Notes: generated by a model from the letters alone, not told the origin. Counted from the first letter of the stretch, positions 25,806 through 35,210 are shown. The stretch: 64,000 nt of DNA from Methanoflorens sp963701995 (GCA_963701995.1 OY969693.1:868001-932000); one strand, 5' to 3'. Program-made: numbers and translations.

Positions 25806-27211
25806 CAGCCTCCTAGCAGAGCGAGTGACAGCTTGTTGATCTGGTCCACGATTGCTGTCGGAAATATTCCCATCAGCACACAAAGAACGCTCAAGATAAT
25901 TATAGGGAGTATTATATAAATAGATAGATACGACACTCTAGGCGCTTCTTTCTTGTGATCGACGGTGAGGAACACCCGCTGAAAAACTTTGATGTAGGCC
26001 GCAAACATAGGAAACGTGAGCACGAGCAGCGCCACCGACAAGGCAGGATAGAACCCTCCCTTTTCGAAGCCCGCTTGGAGGATCAAATATTCGCTGACAA
26101 AGCCGTTGAGTGGCGGGATCCCTGAGAGCGCAAGTGCTCCTATCAAGAACCCCCCGGCCACGATCGGCATCTTCGTCACTAAGCCACCAAGCCCGTCGAC
26201 ATTTCGTTGCTTGGTTGCCGCAATAATGGCCCCTACACAGAGGAAAACTAGAGATTTCATAACCATGTTATTAATTATTTGATAAATCCCTCCCGTCAGC
26301 GCAGCAGATGAGCCAATACCAACCGCAAATAGTATGATTCCGGCTTGTTCTATCGATGAGTACGCGAGGAACCGCTTCAGGTCCTTCTGTGTGTACACCA
26401 TAAGGGCGCCTACTCCCACGGTAAGCACCGCCGTGACGGCGATAAACAACAGCACAACATCGGCAGCTGGGTGTAACGCAAACAAGAATCGAATGAGGAT
26501 AAAAGCGGTGGCCGCCTTGACGGTGCCTGCCAAAAACGTGCTGACAGGTGTCGGGGCCTCGCCGTACGTATCAGGAACCCACGAATGCATCGGAACGACG
26601 CCGATTTTCGTTCCCAATCCTATGAACAAGAAGAGGCTCATCAAAAGAATCGCGTTGCTCGATGTGCTTCCGAAGCTTCCTATGTTGAGCGTTCCGTAGT
26701 TGAGGAACATCAAGATGAGAGCGATCAGCGTGAACGAGCTTCCGATGCTGTTTAAAACGATAAATTTCGTTGCTGCCTCAAACGCACGTCCCTTTCGGTA
26801 TGTCACGAGGATTGCCGTCGAAAGGGTGCCGATTTCCAAAAAGATGTACAGCGTCGCAACATTGGTGCTGAGGACCGCGGCAGCTGTGGTACTTATGATG
26901 ATCAAAAGGAGGGGGTAGTAGATGCGCCCGGCGTTTCCGATGTAAGGGAGACTAAACCACGTGACGAACGTTCCGATAACGATCACCACGTACGCTACCA
27001 TAAGCCCCACCGTGGACAATCCGGCCGTCGTTGCAAATGAATCGAGGCCGGTAGTCGCGCTTGTGGCGACAAACAAATTGGCTGTGAAAAGTACAGCACT
27101 TAGCGTCATCCCAGTGACAGCTGCGTACGCCGCTATTTTCGTTTTACGACCGAAAAGCGCGCATATCGCTGAAGTGATCAACGGAATGGCCAGGGTGTAC
27201 ACGACATACAT
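25805..27211 (-). CDS. Antiporter-like membrane subunit (NuoN/HyfF/MrpD type)
   Basis: The 468-residue protein has about 13-14 membrane segments. It carries the family centre LFLFIGLGTKIGVVPMHSWVPDTYGEAPTPVS with the conserved Lys, and LKRFLAYSSIEQAGIILFA. It is related to MrpD and NuoN subunits, which move protons or sodium. It is the second of two antiporter-like subunits of this operon, so the complex probably moves ions at more than one site. Confidence 0.92.
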   Translation of the reverse strand: MYVVYTLAIPLITSAICALFGRKTKIAAYAAVTGMTLSAVLFTANLFVATSATTGLDSFATTAGLSTVGLMVAYVVIVIGTFVTWFSLPYIGNAGRIYYPLLLIIISTTAAAVLSTNVATLYIFLEIGTLSTAILVTYRKGRAFEAATKFIVLNSIGSSFTLIALILMFLNYGTLNIGSFGSTSSNAILLMSLFLFIGLGTKIGVVPMHSWVPDTYGEAPTPVSTFLAGTVKAATAFILIRFLFALHPAADVVLLFIAVTAVLTVGVGALMVYTQKDLKRFLAYSSIEQAGIILFAVGIGSSAALTGGIYQIINNMVMKSLVFLCVGAIIAATKQRNVDGLGGLVTKMPIVAGGFLIGALALSGIPPLNGFVSEYLILQAGFEKGGFYPALSVALLVLTFPMFAAYIKVFQRVFLTVDHKKEAPRVSYLSIYIILPIIILSVLCVLMGIFPTAIVDQINKLSLALLGG

Positions 27212-27223
27212 TTCGGTTCTCCG

Positions 27224-27823
27224 CTATCCACGAAGGTTAGTCAGCTTGCTGCTGTCAATGGAGCCATACTCCGCGAAGTCCATGAGCGTTATCAAGGCTA
27301 TCGTGAGCGTGATTAGCACCACGAACACCTCGGCGACTACGGAAAGCAGCGCGGTATTTTCTCCCCACGCTATGAGAAGCGTGGCGATGTTCTCGAGGAC
27401 GAGTATGCCGAGTAGGAGCTTTAAGATGCTTCTTTGGCTCACAAGGATCAGAAAGGCGATACCGAAGAGCGCTACAAGCGCGTAGCTTTCGATAGTCCGC
27501 CCAAGCGGAAATTGCGATTGCGCTGAAAAAGCTACCAGATACGAAAGTGCTAGGGTTAAAAGCGCCGCCGATATCAGTGACAGCGCGCCAAACCGAGGTC
27601 GGGGCTGTTTTGTACGAGCGACGGCGAGTAGGATGATGATGGGCGATGCGATCCCGAGCGCCGCTTTCACGAGCGCCCCTGTCAGATCGTTTTCCGTCAA
27701 CAAGAATGCGGCGATTATCAAGTTTAGCGCGAGGAGTGCCAACGTGGCCCATTTGTCAATTAAGATCACGATGAGAATCGCGCATATCACCCACAGGATG
27801 CCAAACGCCAGTACGGTTTCCAT
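27224..27823 (-). CDS. HyfE-like membrane subunit of the group 4 hydrogenase
   Basis: This 199-residue protein has six or seven membrane segments. The C-terminal part (LGILVLENIATLLIAW and a further helix) is like NuoK/MrpC, and the N-terminal part resembles a NuoJ-type module, which is the plan of HyfE in hydrogenase-4. ATG at 27823 is preferred over the overlapping GTG at 27826 because GGGGGT lies at the right distance. It sits between the two antiporter-like genes as in hyf operons. Confidence 0.85.
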   Translation of the reverse strand: METVLAFGILWVICAILIVILIDKWATLALLALNLIIAAFLLTENDLTGALVKAALGIASPIIILLAVARTKQPRPRFGALSLISAALLTLALSYLVAFSAQSQFPLGRTIESYALVALFGIAFLILVSQRSILKLLLGILVLENIATLLIAWGENTALLSVVAEVFVVLITLTIALITLMDFAEYGSIDSSKLTNLRG

Positions 27824-27825
27824 CA

Positions 27826-29703
27826 CTACCCCCTAAAAACGAGAAAAACGGCTCCCGCGAGGATCAGCCAAACGAGTATCCACGTGGCATAACGGATCAC
27901 GCTTCCGTTTTGCGCTCGGCGTAGCAATCTCGATAGCGAGTCCACGCCTCGCCCGATTGCGGCGTAGGCGTAGTCAGGGTCGATCCAGCGCAATCGCTCG
28001 AAGGGCTGTGTCACTTGGTAAAGAAAGTGCCGTCCAGATGCATACACGTATCCTTCAGGCAGCTCGTATCCAGCTCCGAAAAGCTGTTTGGATGTTGGAG
28101 CAGTCTCACGAGGTCGCCGCGTCAGGAATTCGTTAAGGATTAGACCGGCGAGTATGGCCGTCAAAAGGAGAATTGCCGCCAGGGCAGGAGCAAAACTGGA
28201 TACTCCAGGTATTTCGATATTGGTAAGCACAATCGCGGACTGTGTGACCACTGTCCCGCTGTACGGGACCTGCGTTATGATGGCGAGGGGGTACTGCGCG
28301 AAGACTCCCAATGCGACGCACCCCGCCGCAAGGATAGCCTGGGGCACCCACATCGTGGCGGGCGCCTCGTGCGCGCCTTCCAACTCGGCCGGAAGCTGAC
28401 CATAGAATACGCTAATCGTCGCGCGGAAGATGTAGCCTGCGGAGAGCACGCTCCCTGCCAGCACCACGATCACGAAGACCTGTAAGCCCGCAGTCGATGC
28501 GGCGATGCTGCTCGAGTAAATGAGCCACTTGCTCACAAAGCCGACAAGAGGCGGCACGCCGGCAAGTGTCACGGCGGCGATGGTGAATGAAGCGGCGGTA
28601 TACGGCATCTTTCTCGATAACCCGCCTAGCTTATTGAGATCCATCGTATGCGCTGTGCGATCAACGGCCCCGGCCCCCAGAAACAGGCAGGCCTTAAAAA
28701 AGCCGTGCGCAAGGAATTGCATTAATCCCGCGACGAGTCCTACCGGTCCGAAGCTGAATGCAAGGAACATGAATCCGAGGTTTGTGACGGTGCTGTATGC
28801 GAGGACCTCTTTCAGGTCGTTAGCGCGCATGGCGAAGGTAGCAGCCAACACCAAGGTGAATCCGCCGATGATGGCGAGCACCCACGGCCAGGCACCGGTA
28901 AACAACGGAAAGAGTCGTGCAGCGAGATACACGCCGGCGGGGACCATCGCTGCGCTGTGCAGCAGCGCAGAAACTGGTGCGGGGCCTTGCATTGCGCTGG
29001 GTAACCACGAGAAGAACGGCGTTTGTGCAGACTTGGCGAATATAGCGATGAGTGCAAGCACGAGCAGCGTGTTCATCTGCCACGCTGGTGGTGTCGACGT
29101 TAACAGGGCGTTGATGTTAACGCTGCCCGTCCACGCGTAGGCGCCGACGGCAAACAGCAACAGTGCCTCTCCCGGTATGTGTGTAAAGAAGAAGACCTTT
29201 TTTGCGGCCTCGTTCTTAAGGGGGTCAGCATACCAGAAACCGACCAAGAGGAACGAGCAAATGCCCACAATCTCCCAGCCCATGTAAAAAACGACCAGAT
29301 TGGCGGCGTTGACAAGCATCAGCATGCCGCCGATGAAAAACAACATGAGGAAGTAGTAACGCCCTCTTCCGCTCTCATTTTTCATGTAGCTATTTGAGTA
29401 CCATATGATCACACACCCCATGAGCGCAACAACGAGCGAGAACAGAAGGCTAAGCGCGTCGAAGCTAAATGAGAAAAGTTGCACATTGTTGGCAACCACG
29501 TTTGGCACGGCTGCGGTCACTGGTCCGGTGTACGTGATGGTAAGGACTGAAGCGAAGACTAGGGTAATGAGCGCGATAAGGGTCGAAACGTAGTCTACAA
29601 TTTTTGACTGCGTGAAGCCGCCGAGAATCAGAGGCACTAGCGAAAGCACAGTAGGAGTGAATATTAAGGCGAGTAGAAGGTACGACGTCGATAAACCATC
29701 CAT
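27826..29703 (-). CDS. Antiporter-like membrane subunit (NuoL/HyfB/EchA type)
   Basis: The 625-residue protein has about 16 membrane segments. Family marks are MGWEIVGICSFLLVGFW, AKSAQTPFFSWLPSAMQGPAPVSALLHSA and LKEVLAYSTVTNLGFMFLA. The C-terminal part includes a long hydrophilic stretch and a final hydrophobic helix, like the lateral helix region of NuoL. It is the first gene of the operon, so transcription probably starts just upstream, near 29740-29760. The adjacent gene follows without a gap. Confidence 0.93.
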   Translation of the reverse strand: MDGLSTSYLLLALIFTPTVLSLVPLILGGFTQSKIVDYVSTLIALITLVFASVLTITYTGPVTAAVPNVVANNVQLFSFSFDALSLLFSLVVALMGCVIIWYSNSYMKNESGRGRYYFLMLFFIGGMLMLVNAANLVVFYMGWEIVGICSFLLVGFWYADPLKNEAAKKVFFFTHIPGEALLLFAVGAYAWTGSVNINALLTSTPPAWQMNTLLVLALIAIFAKSAQTPFFSWLPSAMQGPAPVSALLHSAAMVPAGVYLAARLFPLFTGAWPWVLAIIGGFTLVLAATFAMRANDLKEVLAYSTVTNLGFMFLAFSFGPVGLVAGLMQFLAHGFFKACLFLGAGAVDRTAHTMDLNKLGGLSRKMPYTAASFTIAAVTLAGVPPLVGFVSKWLIYSSSIAASTAGLQVFVIVVLAGSVLSAGYIFRATISVFYGQLPAELEGAHEAPATMWVPQAILAAGCVALGVFAQYPLAIITQVPYSGTVVTQSAIVLTNIEIPGVSSFAPALAAILLLTAILAGLILNEFLTRRPRETAPTSKQLFGAGYELPEGYVYASGRHFLYQVTQPFERLRWIDPDYAYAAIGRGVDSLSRLLRRAQNGSVIRYATWILVWLILAGAVFLVFRG

Positions 29704-29807
29704 GGGACGACTCCGTTTGCGGGTCGTATAGATGTGATGGTTGCATATTAAACTGACGCTTTTTGCGAGAGCGTCGCGCCCGTTTCGAAAGGGGCAATGA
29801 TCGCGTC

Positions 29808-29881
29808 ACGGCCATATCGTCTGCTAAACGCTTGTAGATGAGCTACGGTCATATTGTCTGCTAAACGCTTGTAGATGAGCT
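29808..29881. repeat. Two adjacent 37-base direct repeats
   Basis: Copies at 29808-29844 and 29845-29881 differ at two positions near their left ends. They abut without a spacer, so this is a tandem duplication and not a CRISPR unit. It lies upstream of both divergent transcripts and could be a paired regulator site or neutral. Confidence 0.85.
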
Positions 29882-29985
29882 ATCATTATACCAATGATGG
29901 CTATATTAGATTCAGGGGATTTGATTTTAAATCTAGGTCGTTTTATTTTTTATTTACTTTTTTTATAAAAAAAATGCATAGGAAC

Positions 29986-29994
29986 TTTTAAATA
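29986..29994 (+). promoter_or_regulatory. TATA box for the 30046 gene
   Basis: TTTTAAATA is preceded by a purine-rich GGAAC, like a B recognition element. The predicted transcription start is near 30016, giving a leader of about 30 bases with the ribosome binding site GAGGTG at 30035-30040. Confidence 0.55.
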
Positions 29995-30045
29995 GGAACC
30001 CCATCGTACCTTGAAGGCACTGAACTACCATACCGAGGTGTTTGG

Positions 30046-31461
30046 TTGAAACATGCGAAAAGAAATGCTACCAAAGCGCTCTTTATATTGGCAGTTTCAT
30101 TGCTTGTTGCGGGGTTCGTAATTTCACCTGCCGCAGCAGCCAGTAGTAATGCTCAGCGCCTCATCCATGCAAGCGCGCCGCATACGTACGTCGATTTCAA
30201 AAGCAGCTGGGCGGGAGACACAGCTGCAAATCTTGCAAAATATGACGTCGTTGCCTTGAGCTACACCGAGACGTCGCAACACATTCAAGCTATTAAAGCA
30301 CTTAACCCGAACGTCGTTGTCCTAGCTTATTTTAACCCACTCTTTGGCGGTTCAGAGGGTACGCCGCATCCAGAATGGTACCTTCGAGATGCTTCAGGCA
30401 GAACCCATCCAAGTGGATACAATGAACCCCTCATGGACTTGACCAATTCAGGTTGGAGGGCTATGTGTGTCCAGATTTGCCAGAACGCCTTATCAAAGGG
30501 CTTCGACGGACTCGTTCTTGACGACGGTCTTACCTCCCCCAACGTTCTCTGGCCAGGAAGCTGGTCAGGCTCAGACAGCCAATGGCAATCGAGCACGATC
30601 TCTCTCTACAAATCGATAAAACAAGCAGCTGGAAGCAAGATTGTGATATACAACGGCGCCTACTTCATTCCAGGTTACGTTGATGCTCTCGACGGATATA
30701 TGGACGAGGGATTCCCGTTCTATAAGGGGTGGGACAACTCGATTGGATTTGCTCTCGACGCGTCCACTAAGGGCAAGCTAGCCCTTTTTTACGCACAGGG
30801 TAGCGTATCTGACCGGTACTTCTGCTATTGTTCAGCGCTACTCACCGACGGTTACTTCTTCTACGCCCCGACACGGACCACATGGTTTAACGATTACGGC
30901 ATCCAGCTAGGAACCGCCTTAAACAAGGCTGAGAAGATGTCAGACGGCACGTGGCAACGTGACTATCAATATGGCACCGTCGTGGTTAATCCAAGCGCTA
31001 AGACGGCGCACATTGACCTGAAAACGGGGCAGAACGTGCAGCCCGCTAAAACGCCAACCCCCACACCAATAGCGATGGCAACGCCAAAAGTTACCACAGC
31101 GGTAAACCAAGCGATGGCAACGCCAAAAGCTACCACAACGGTGAAACACGCGACGCTAACACCATCGCTGACAAAAACAGACCCCACGAAGGCCAAGGCC
31201 ACCTCGACGCCCCGTCTTGTAGCAGCTTCCAAGCAGACATCCGGTCAGTCAAGTACCTCAGGCTCGAATTCCCTGATAGCTGCGAAAAGCGCGTCTGAAA
31301 TGCTAGACAATGCTTCGGTGCCTGGAATGTCTGTTCCAGCAGCTCAAACGAGCAGCGTCGCAAGCTTACCCCCGCAGCCCGTTCCAGAATTCTCGCTGCT
31401 TGGGCTCGGAATACCGGCACTTGTCGCTGGGTCGATATACCTGCTGATCAGGCGTCTTTGA
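30046..31461 (+). CDS. Secreted glycosidase-like protein with Thr-rich stalk and PEF-type sorting tail
   Basis: The TTG start is fixed by GAGGTG five bases upstream. A basic N-terminus and a hydrophobic segment ending at ISPAAAA form the signal peptide. Residues about 40-320 look like a TIM-barrel hydrolase of the putative glycoside hydrolase (GHL/DUF4015 or GH114-like) kind: VVVLAYFNPLF, then GFDGLVLDDG with candidate acidic residues, then IVIYNGAYF and MDEGFPF. A Thr/Pro/Ala-rich stalk (about 335-445) follows, with short repeats such as AMATPKVTT. The end reads VPEFSLLGLGIP, a hydrophobic helix and IRRL, the three-part form of an archaeosortase PEF-CTERM signal. It is therefore probably processed and fixed to the cell surface lipid. 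Confidence 0.75.
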   Translation: MKHAKRNATKALFILAVSLLVAGFVISPAAAASSNAQRLIHASAPHTYVDFKSSWAGDTAANLAKYDVVALSYTETSQHIQAIKALNPNVVVLAYFNPLFGGSEGTPHPEWYLRDASGRTHPSGYNEPLMDLTNSGWRAMCVQICQNALSKGFDGLVLDDGLTSPNVLWPGSWSGSDSQWQSSTISLYKSIKQAAGSKIVIYNGAYFIPGYVDALDGYMDEGFPFYKGWDNSIGFALDASTKGKLALFYAQGSVSDRYFCYCSALLTDGYFFYAPTRTTWFNDYGIQLGTALNKAEKMSDGTWQRDYQYGTVVVNPSAKTAHIDLKTGQNVQPAKTPTPTPIAMATPKVTTAVNQAMATPKATTTVKHATLTPSLTKTDPTKAKATSTPRLVAASKQTSGQSSTSGSNSLIAAKSASEMLDNASVPGMSVPAAQTSSVASLPPQPVPEFSLLGLGIPALVAGSIYLLIRRL

Positions 31462-31672
31462 TCCCCACACGGGATCCTTCTTTTTCTTATTTAAGATAAG
31501 GCGTCAGAGCTTCAAAACCTCGTCACTGTAGCGGCGTTTGCATCGAATCGCAGCGATTTTGATGTTTTTGTAACGTCGGGGGATATTCGAGGCGCAGCGT
31601 TGCGGATACCATGGTCAAAGTGGACAAAGGTTTATTAACGCATCTTTGCTATCTATCTAAACGGGTTTTTCA

Positions 31673-32341
31673 ATGCGCATAGCGTTGCTTGGTGGCACGG
31701 GAAACATAGGGGAGGGGTTGGCGCTTCGCTGGGCTCCAAAACACGACGTGGTCATAGGATCACGAAGCGCTGAAAAAGCTGAGGAAGCGGCAATTTCTTG
31801 CGAAGCGCGACTATTCAAGGAAGGCACTACGTGTGAGCTGAATGGGGAAGAAAACGCTCAAGCCATAAAACATAGCGATGTAGTAGTGATTGCACTGCAG
31901 TATCAGTTCGCGATCAGTACGGCGGTTGCGATCAAGGATCAGTTAGAGGGCAACGCAATAGTAATATCTCCGGTCGTTCCAATGACGAAAGATGGGTTCC
32001 TGCGCTATGTGCCGCCCAACAAGTATGGAAGCGCTGCCGTCGAGATGCAGGCTATTCTTTCGAACAATAATGTCGTTTCAGCGTTTCACACAACGCCTGC
32101 GGCACGCCTGATTGATCTCAAAGATAAGCTCAGCCTAGACGTTCTCGTATGTGGCTCTGAACAGCCGAAGAAAACCGTTATGGAGCTAATCAGGGACATA
32201 GAAGGGCTTACTCCCTTCGACGCAGGACCGCTTGAGGCATCATATATGGTCGAGTCGCTAACTCCTCTTTTAATAAACGTATCAGCGCGAAACCGCATGA
32301 AGAACAGTTCTATTCGCATAATCGGGCAGAGCATCGAATGA
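31673..32341 (+). CDS. npdG: F420H2:NADP oxidoreductase
   Basis: The 222-residue protein begins MRIALLGGTGNIGEGLALRW, the NADP-binding Rossmann motif, followed by IGSRSAEKA, which recognises the 2'-phosphate of NADP. SPVVPMTK and the C-terminal ESLTPLLINV match the family. It moves hydride between reduced F420 and NADP, supplying NADPH for biosynthesis from the F420 pool made by Frh and Fdh. A TATA-like TTTATTAA lies at about 31630-31637. The gene is monocistronic and convergent with the HerA-like ATPase gene. Confidence 0.92.
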   Translation: MRIALLGGTGNIGEGLALRWAPKHDVVIGSRSAEKAEEAAISCEARLFKEGTTCELNGEENAQAIKHSDVVVIALQYQFAISTAVAIKDQLEGNAIVISPVVPMTKDGFLRYVPPNKYGSAAVEMQAILSNNNVVSAFHTTPAARLIDLKDKLSLDVLVCGSEQPKKTVMELIRDIEGLTPFDAGPLEASYMVESLTPLLINVSARNRMKNSSIRIIGQSIE

Positions 32342-32350
32342 GTGGCTGCT

Positions 32351-33925
32351 CTACGCGCTATGCAAAATCTTTCCGGTCAACGCGTTTATTCTCACACGTC
32401 TTTTTGAAGACTCGTCCGCATACAAGACCTCAAGAATCGGCGAGTATATGATATTTGCATCGGTCACCTCACAGCCAGGATACAGTCCTCGTATCAGTCC
32501 TTTGAGTTGTTGCTTTGACAGCCTGGGCTTTATGACGTCTTCTGCGCGACCCTCTCTAAGCTTCAGACCATCAGTGCTCTCTGACGCGAGGGTTTTTGGA
32601 TAGCTTATGTCATACAGGGAGAAATAGAGCTCATCCTTTATGCCGATCAGGCGCCGTTCTTCGAGCTTTTTCAAGCTCGATTTGACGCCCTTATCGGGCA
32701 GAGCTTCGCGCAATTTCGCATAGGTGGTGCCGCTTCTGTCCAATATGAAATCCATCACTTTCAGTTGGGTTGGGCTGAGGTCTGCGAGAAGGCGCAGATT
32801 CTTAGACCGCCGCCGCACGCCGTTAGGGCTTAGGATATCCCCAGTAATGGCATCAATCAAGACGGTGTAGTCGTTGAACTTAGTGCCTATGAGTCGTTTC
32901 TTCATCTCTCGAACGTAAACGGAGAACATTGGCAACATTAGCAGTTTGAAGTCATTGACGCTCTCACTCCTGCCGAAGAACTTGAAGTGCTTGCGCTTGT
33001 TGCTATTTAAGGCGCTGAGGGCCGTGGTTTCGTCGAATGGTATATAATAGACCTTCTTACTTCCTGTCGTAGTATCGAGCGCGAGTCGCGCTCGCATATG
33101 CTCGGCCTTGTCCAAATCCTGTGCCGCGCGAACGCCACGGTGTGGCGTGAGATCTGATGCGTGCTCGTTTCGACGTGGAATCGTGGGGGTCGCCCCTCCG
33201 TGAGGCGTTTTCCGTTGCCGCACTTTGATGAATGAAGGATCAGCGATAGCCCCTTGGACGTAAAACTGTCCCGGTTCAAGTGCTGTCAGCTGGCGTGCAT
33301 CATCCATCGAGGAGAAAAATATGCGCACCGAATCGATATCGTTTTTTAACGTCAGCTTTCCAATGAACACGTTATTGCACTGGCTCAGAACGTTCTTGTT
33401 CACCAAAGCAGGCCGCTGCGTAGCAAAAAGAACACCAAGGCCCCGTTTCCTACCTCTTCTGCTAATTTGCTGCAAGATATCAAGTCCGCGCCCTCTCTGC
33501 GGAATATAAATGTCGGCCTCTTCGACGATGACTAAGAAAGGGTTCTGCCGGTGGCGCCCCTGTCGGAACATCTCGGTCGCGACCCGATAAACGCTTTCCA
33601 AGAACGCATTTATGGCCTTTGGATCAGTCTCGGAAACGTCGAGGACTATTTTTTGTGACTCTTCGATGATTTTTCGGACCCGATCTTCATCGGTCGAAAT
33701 GGGTTCAATGTCATCAATTACAGAGATGTTCCTGTGACCGGAGAGCCCTGCGTATTCTCCTTCGGTATCGATCACGACGAATCCGAGATCACTTGCGGCA
33801 AGTTCTTCGCAGATCACACTCACGAGATAGCTTTTGCCGCTTCCGCTCTGGCCGATAACGGCGCTTCGTTCAGTTACAAGGTACCCGGGGTCAATGCTGA
33901 ACGTCTCTCCGATGTGGAGCTCCAT
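32351..33925 (-). CDS. HerA-like (DUF87) P-loop ATPase with duplicated C-terminal domain
   Basis: The 524-residue protein has Walker A GQSGSGKS near residue 25, VIDTEGEYAG, Walker B FLVIVEEADIYIP and the sensor-like GVLFATQRPA, which together define HerA/FtsK-type DNA translocases. No NurA-like nuclease gene is next to it. The C-terminal half has a winged-helix-like segment (LSPTQLKVMDFILDRSG) between two similar pieces that end VLIDAITGDIL and RINALTGKIL. A TTATAT box at 33951-33956 predicts a leaderless mRNA starting at this ATG. Confidence 0.85.
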   Translation of the reverse strand: MELHIGETFSIDPGYLVTERSAVIGQSGSGKSYLVSVICEELAASDLGFVVIDTEGEYAGLSGHRNISVIDDIEPISTDEDRVRKIIEESQKIVLDVSETDPKAINAFLESVYRVATEMFRQGRHRQNPFLVIVEEADIYIPQRGRGLDILQQISRRGRKRGLGVLFATQRPALVNKNVLSQCNNVFIGKLTLKNDIDSVRIFFSSMDDARQLTALEPGQFYVQGAIADPSFIKVRQRKTPHGGATPTIPRRNEHASDLTPHRGVRAAQDLDKAEHMRARLALDTTTGSKKVYYIPFDETTALSALNSNKRKHFKFFGRSESVNDFKLLMLPMFSVYVREMKKRLIGTKFNDYTVLIDAITGDILSPNGVRRRSKNLRLLADLSPTQLKVMDFILDRSGTTYAKLREALPDKGVKSSLKKLEERRLIGIKDELYFSLYDISYPKTLASESTDGLKLREGRAEDVIKPRLSKQQLKGLIRGLYPGCEVTDANIIYSPILEVLYADESSKRRVRINALTGKILHSA

Positions 33926-34059
33926 TGGTTCAACATGGCTTATTTGTCCGATATAAGCTTAGTGTAATGCGACAAAATCCATCAAAGACCTTTTTGACGC
34001 CAAAATGCACTGCTCACTGCGCGCGAGCAGAATCGAGTTGTGGGAAGCTGGTCTTGCGA

Positions 34060-35160
34060 TTACTTGCGGGAGGCTATCAAGGTCACAGTATCGTTATCCA
34101 AAAGCACGTGGTTTAGCCCGACGCGCTGCCCCGCGTGTCTCGCACTCGCACCCCACACTTGAGCGTATCTGAATCGTCTGGCGATACGTGCGTGCATGAG
34201 GTTGCAGACCTCTTCGATCGTAGAGTTGCGGCGCAAAATCAGTGGGTTTTCCATATCTGCCGCTTTGCCCGGGGGTTTCAGGTACACCCGAATGAATCTG
34301 AGTTTCTTAAAGATCAGCTCTTTTAGACCTTCGATGTTGGTGCCATGCTCCGCAGAAATGTGCACGTCCCCGAAACTTGCTGGCCCAGAAGACTGATCCA
34401 TCTTGTTTACAACCGTTATTGCCGGTACGAAAAGTCTGCTGGGTACTAGGGCATCGACAAATCGATCGACATCGATGTCTTCTTTAAGAATGACGTCGGC
34501 GTTGTGGATCTTGAAGTCGTGTAAAATCGCTTTTATCGTAGCTTCGTCGATCTCAGCAGCATTGGGAGTCCCGCTAATCGTAACCCCTCCGCGAGGTTTC
34601 TTGATTATCGCTACGTTTGGAGGGCGTTGATTTATCCTGATTCCGGCGTCATACAATTCTTTTTTGACTACTTCGACTTGATATTCGCTGAAAACGTCGA
34701 CCACGATCAATATTAGGTCCGCACTTCTCACAACTGAAATTATCTCTTTTCCTCTGCCTTTTCCGACTGCTGCGCCGCCTATCAGTCCTGGGACGTCCAA
34801 GACTTGTATGTGCGCCCCTTTGTGGACCATGGAGCCAGGGATGACATTTAGTGTCGTGAAATCGTAAGCTCCAACTGGTGATTTCGCGTTAGTGAGCGCG
34901 TTTAGCAGGGTTGACTTTCCCGCGGACGGATATCCAACTAACACGCAGGTAGCGTCACCGGACTTTCGTGGAGCAAATCCGATTCCCTTATGCGAACCCC
35001 TTGACTCTCGCTTCTCCTTCAGCCGCGCAAGTTTCGCTTTTAGACGACCGATGTGGAGTTGTGTCGCTTTGTTGTATGGTGTGTCGCGTATCTCAGTCTC
35101 TATTTCGCTGATTTGCTCTTCTATACTACTCACGCGATTTCCTGATCGTTTCACAGTCAT
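34060..35160 (-). CDS. DRG-family GTP-binding protein (Obg-related, TGS domain)
   Basis: The 366-residue GTPase has a basic N-terminal helix pair, G1 GYPSAGKST, G2/G3 region TTLNVIPG and DVPGLIGGAAVGKGRGKEI, G4 VNKMD and a C-terminal TGS domain (about 285-366). DRG proteins are universal in archaea and eukaryotes and bind ribosomes or translation factors. The ATG at 35160 is preferred over TTG at 35172 because the TATA-like TTTTAAAGATAT lies just upstream at about 35198-35207. Confidence 0.92.
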   Translation of the reverse strand: MTVKRSGNRVSSIEEQISEIETEIRDTPYNKATQLHIGRLKAKLARLKEKRESRGSHKGIGFAPRKSGDATCVLVGYPSAGKSTLLNALTNAKSPVGAYDFTTLNVIPGSMVHKGAHIQVLDVPGLIGGAAVGKGRGKEIISVVRSADLILIVVDVFSEYQVEVVKKELYDAGIRINQRPPNVAIIKKPRGGVTISGTPNAAEIDEATIKAILHDFKIHNADVILKEDIDVDRFVDALVPSRLFVPAITVVNKMDQSSGPASFGDVHISAEHGTNIEGLKELIFKKLRFIRVYLKPPGKAADMENPLILRRNSTIEEVCNLMHARIARRFRYAQVWGASARHAGQRVGLNHVLLDNDTVTLIASRK

Positions 35161-35210
35161 CAACGTCTTCAACGAATGCAGAGGGAAGGCCGCATATCTT
35201 TAAAAAAAAG

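Larger units (their letters stand above)
29704..30045. other. Divergent promoter region with an AT-rich block
   Basis: The stretch separates the hydrogenase operon (minus) from the surface glycosidase-like gene (plus). It contains a 37-base direct repeat and, from about 29880 to 30000, an AT-rich block with several A/T runs. I see no gene in it. Confidence 0.6.

Noticed and set aside
22295..29703. F420H2 dehydrogenase (Fpo) or complex I
   Set aside because: The large subunit keeps all four nickel-binding Cys and there is no FpoF-like or NuoJ-separate gene, so it is a hydrogenase.
29808..29881. CRISPR array
   Set aside because: The two 37-base copies abut without a spacer, and there are only two. 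No cas gene is near.
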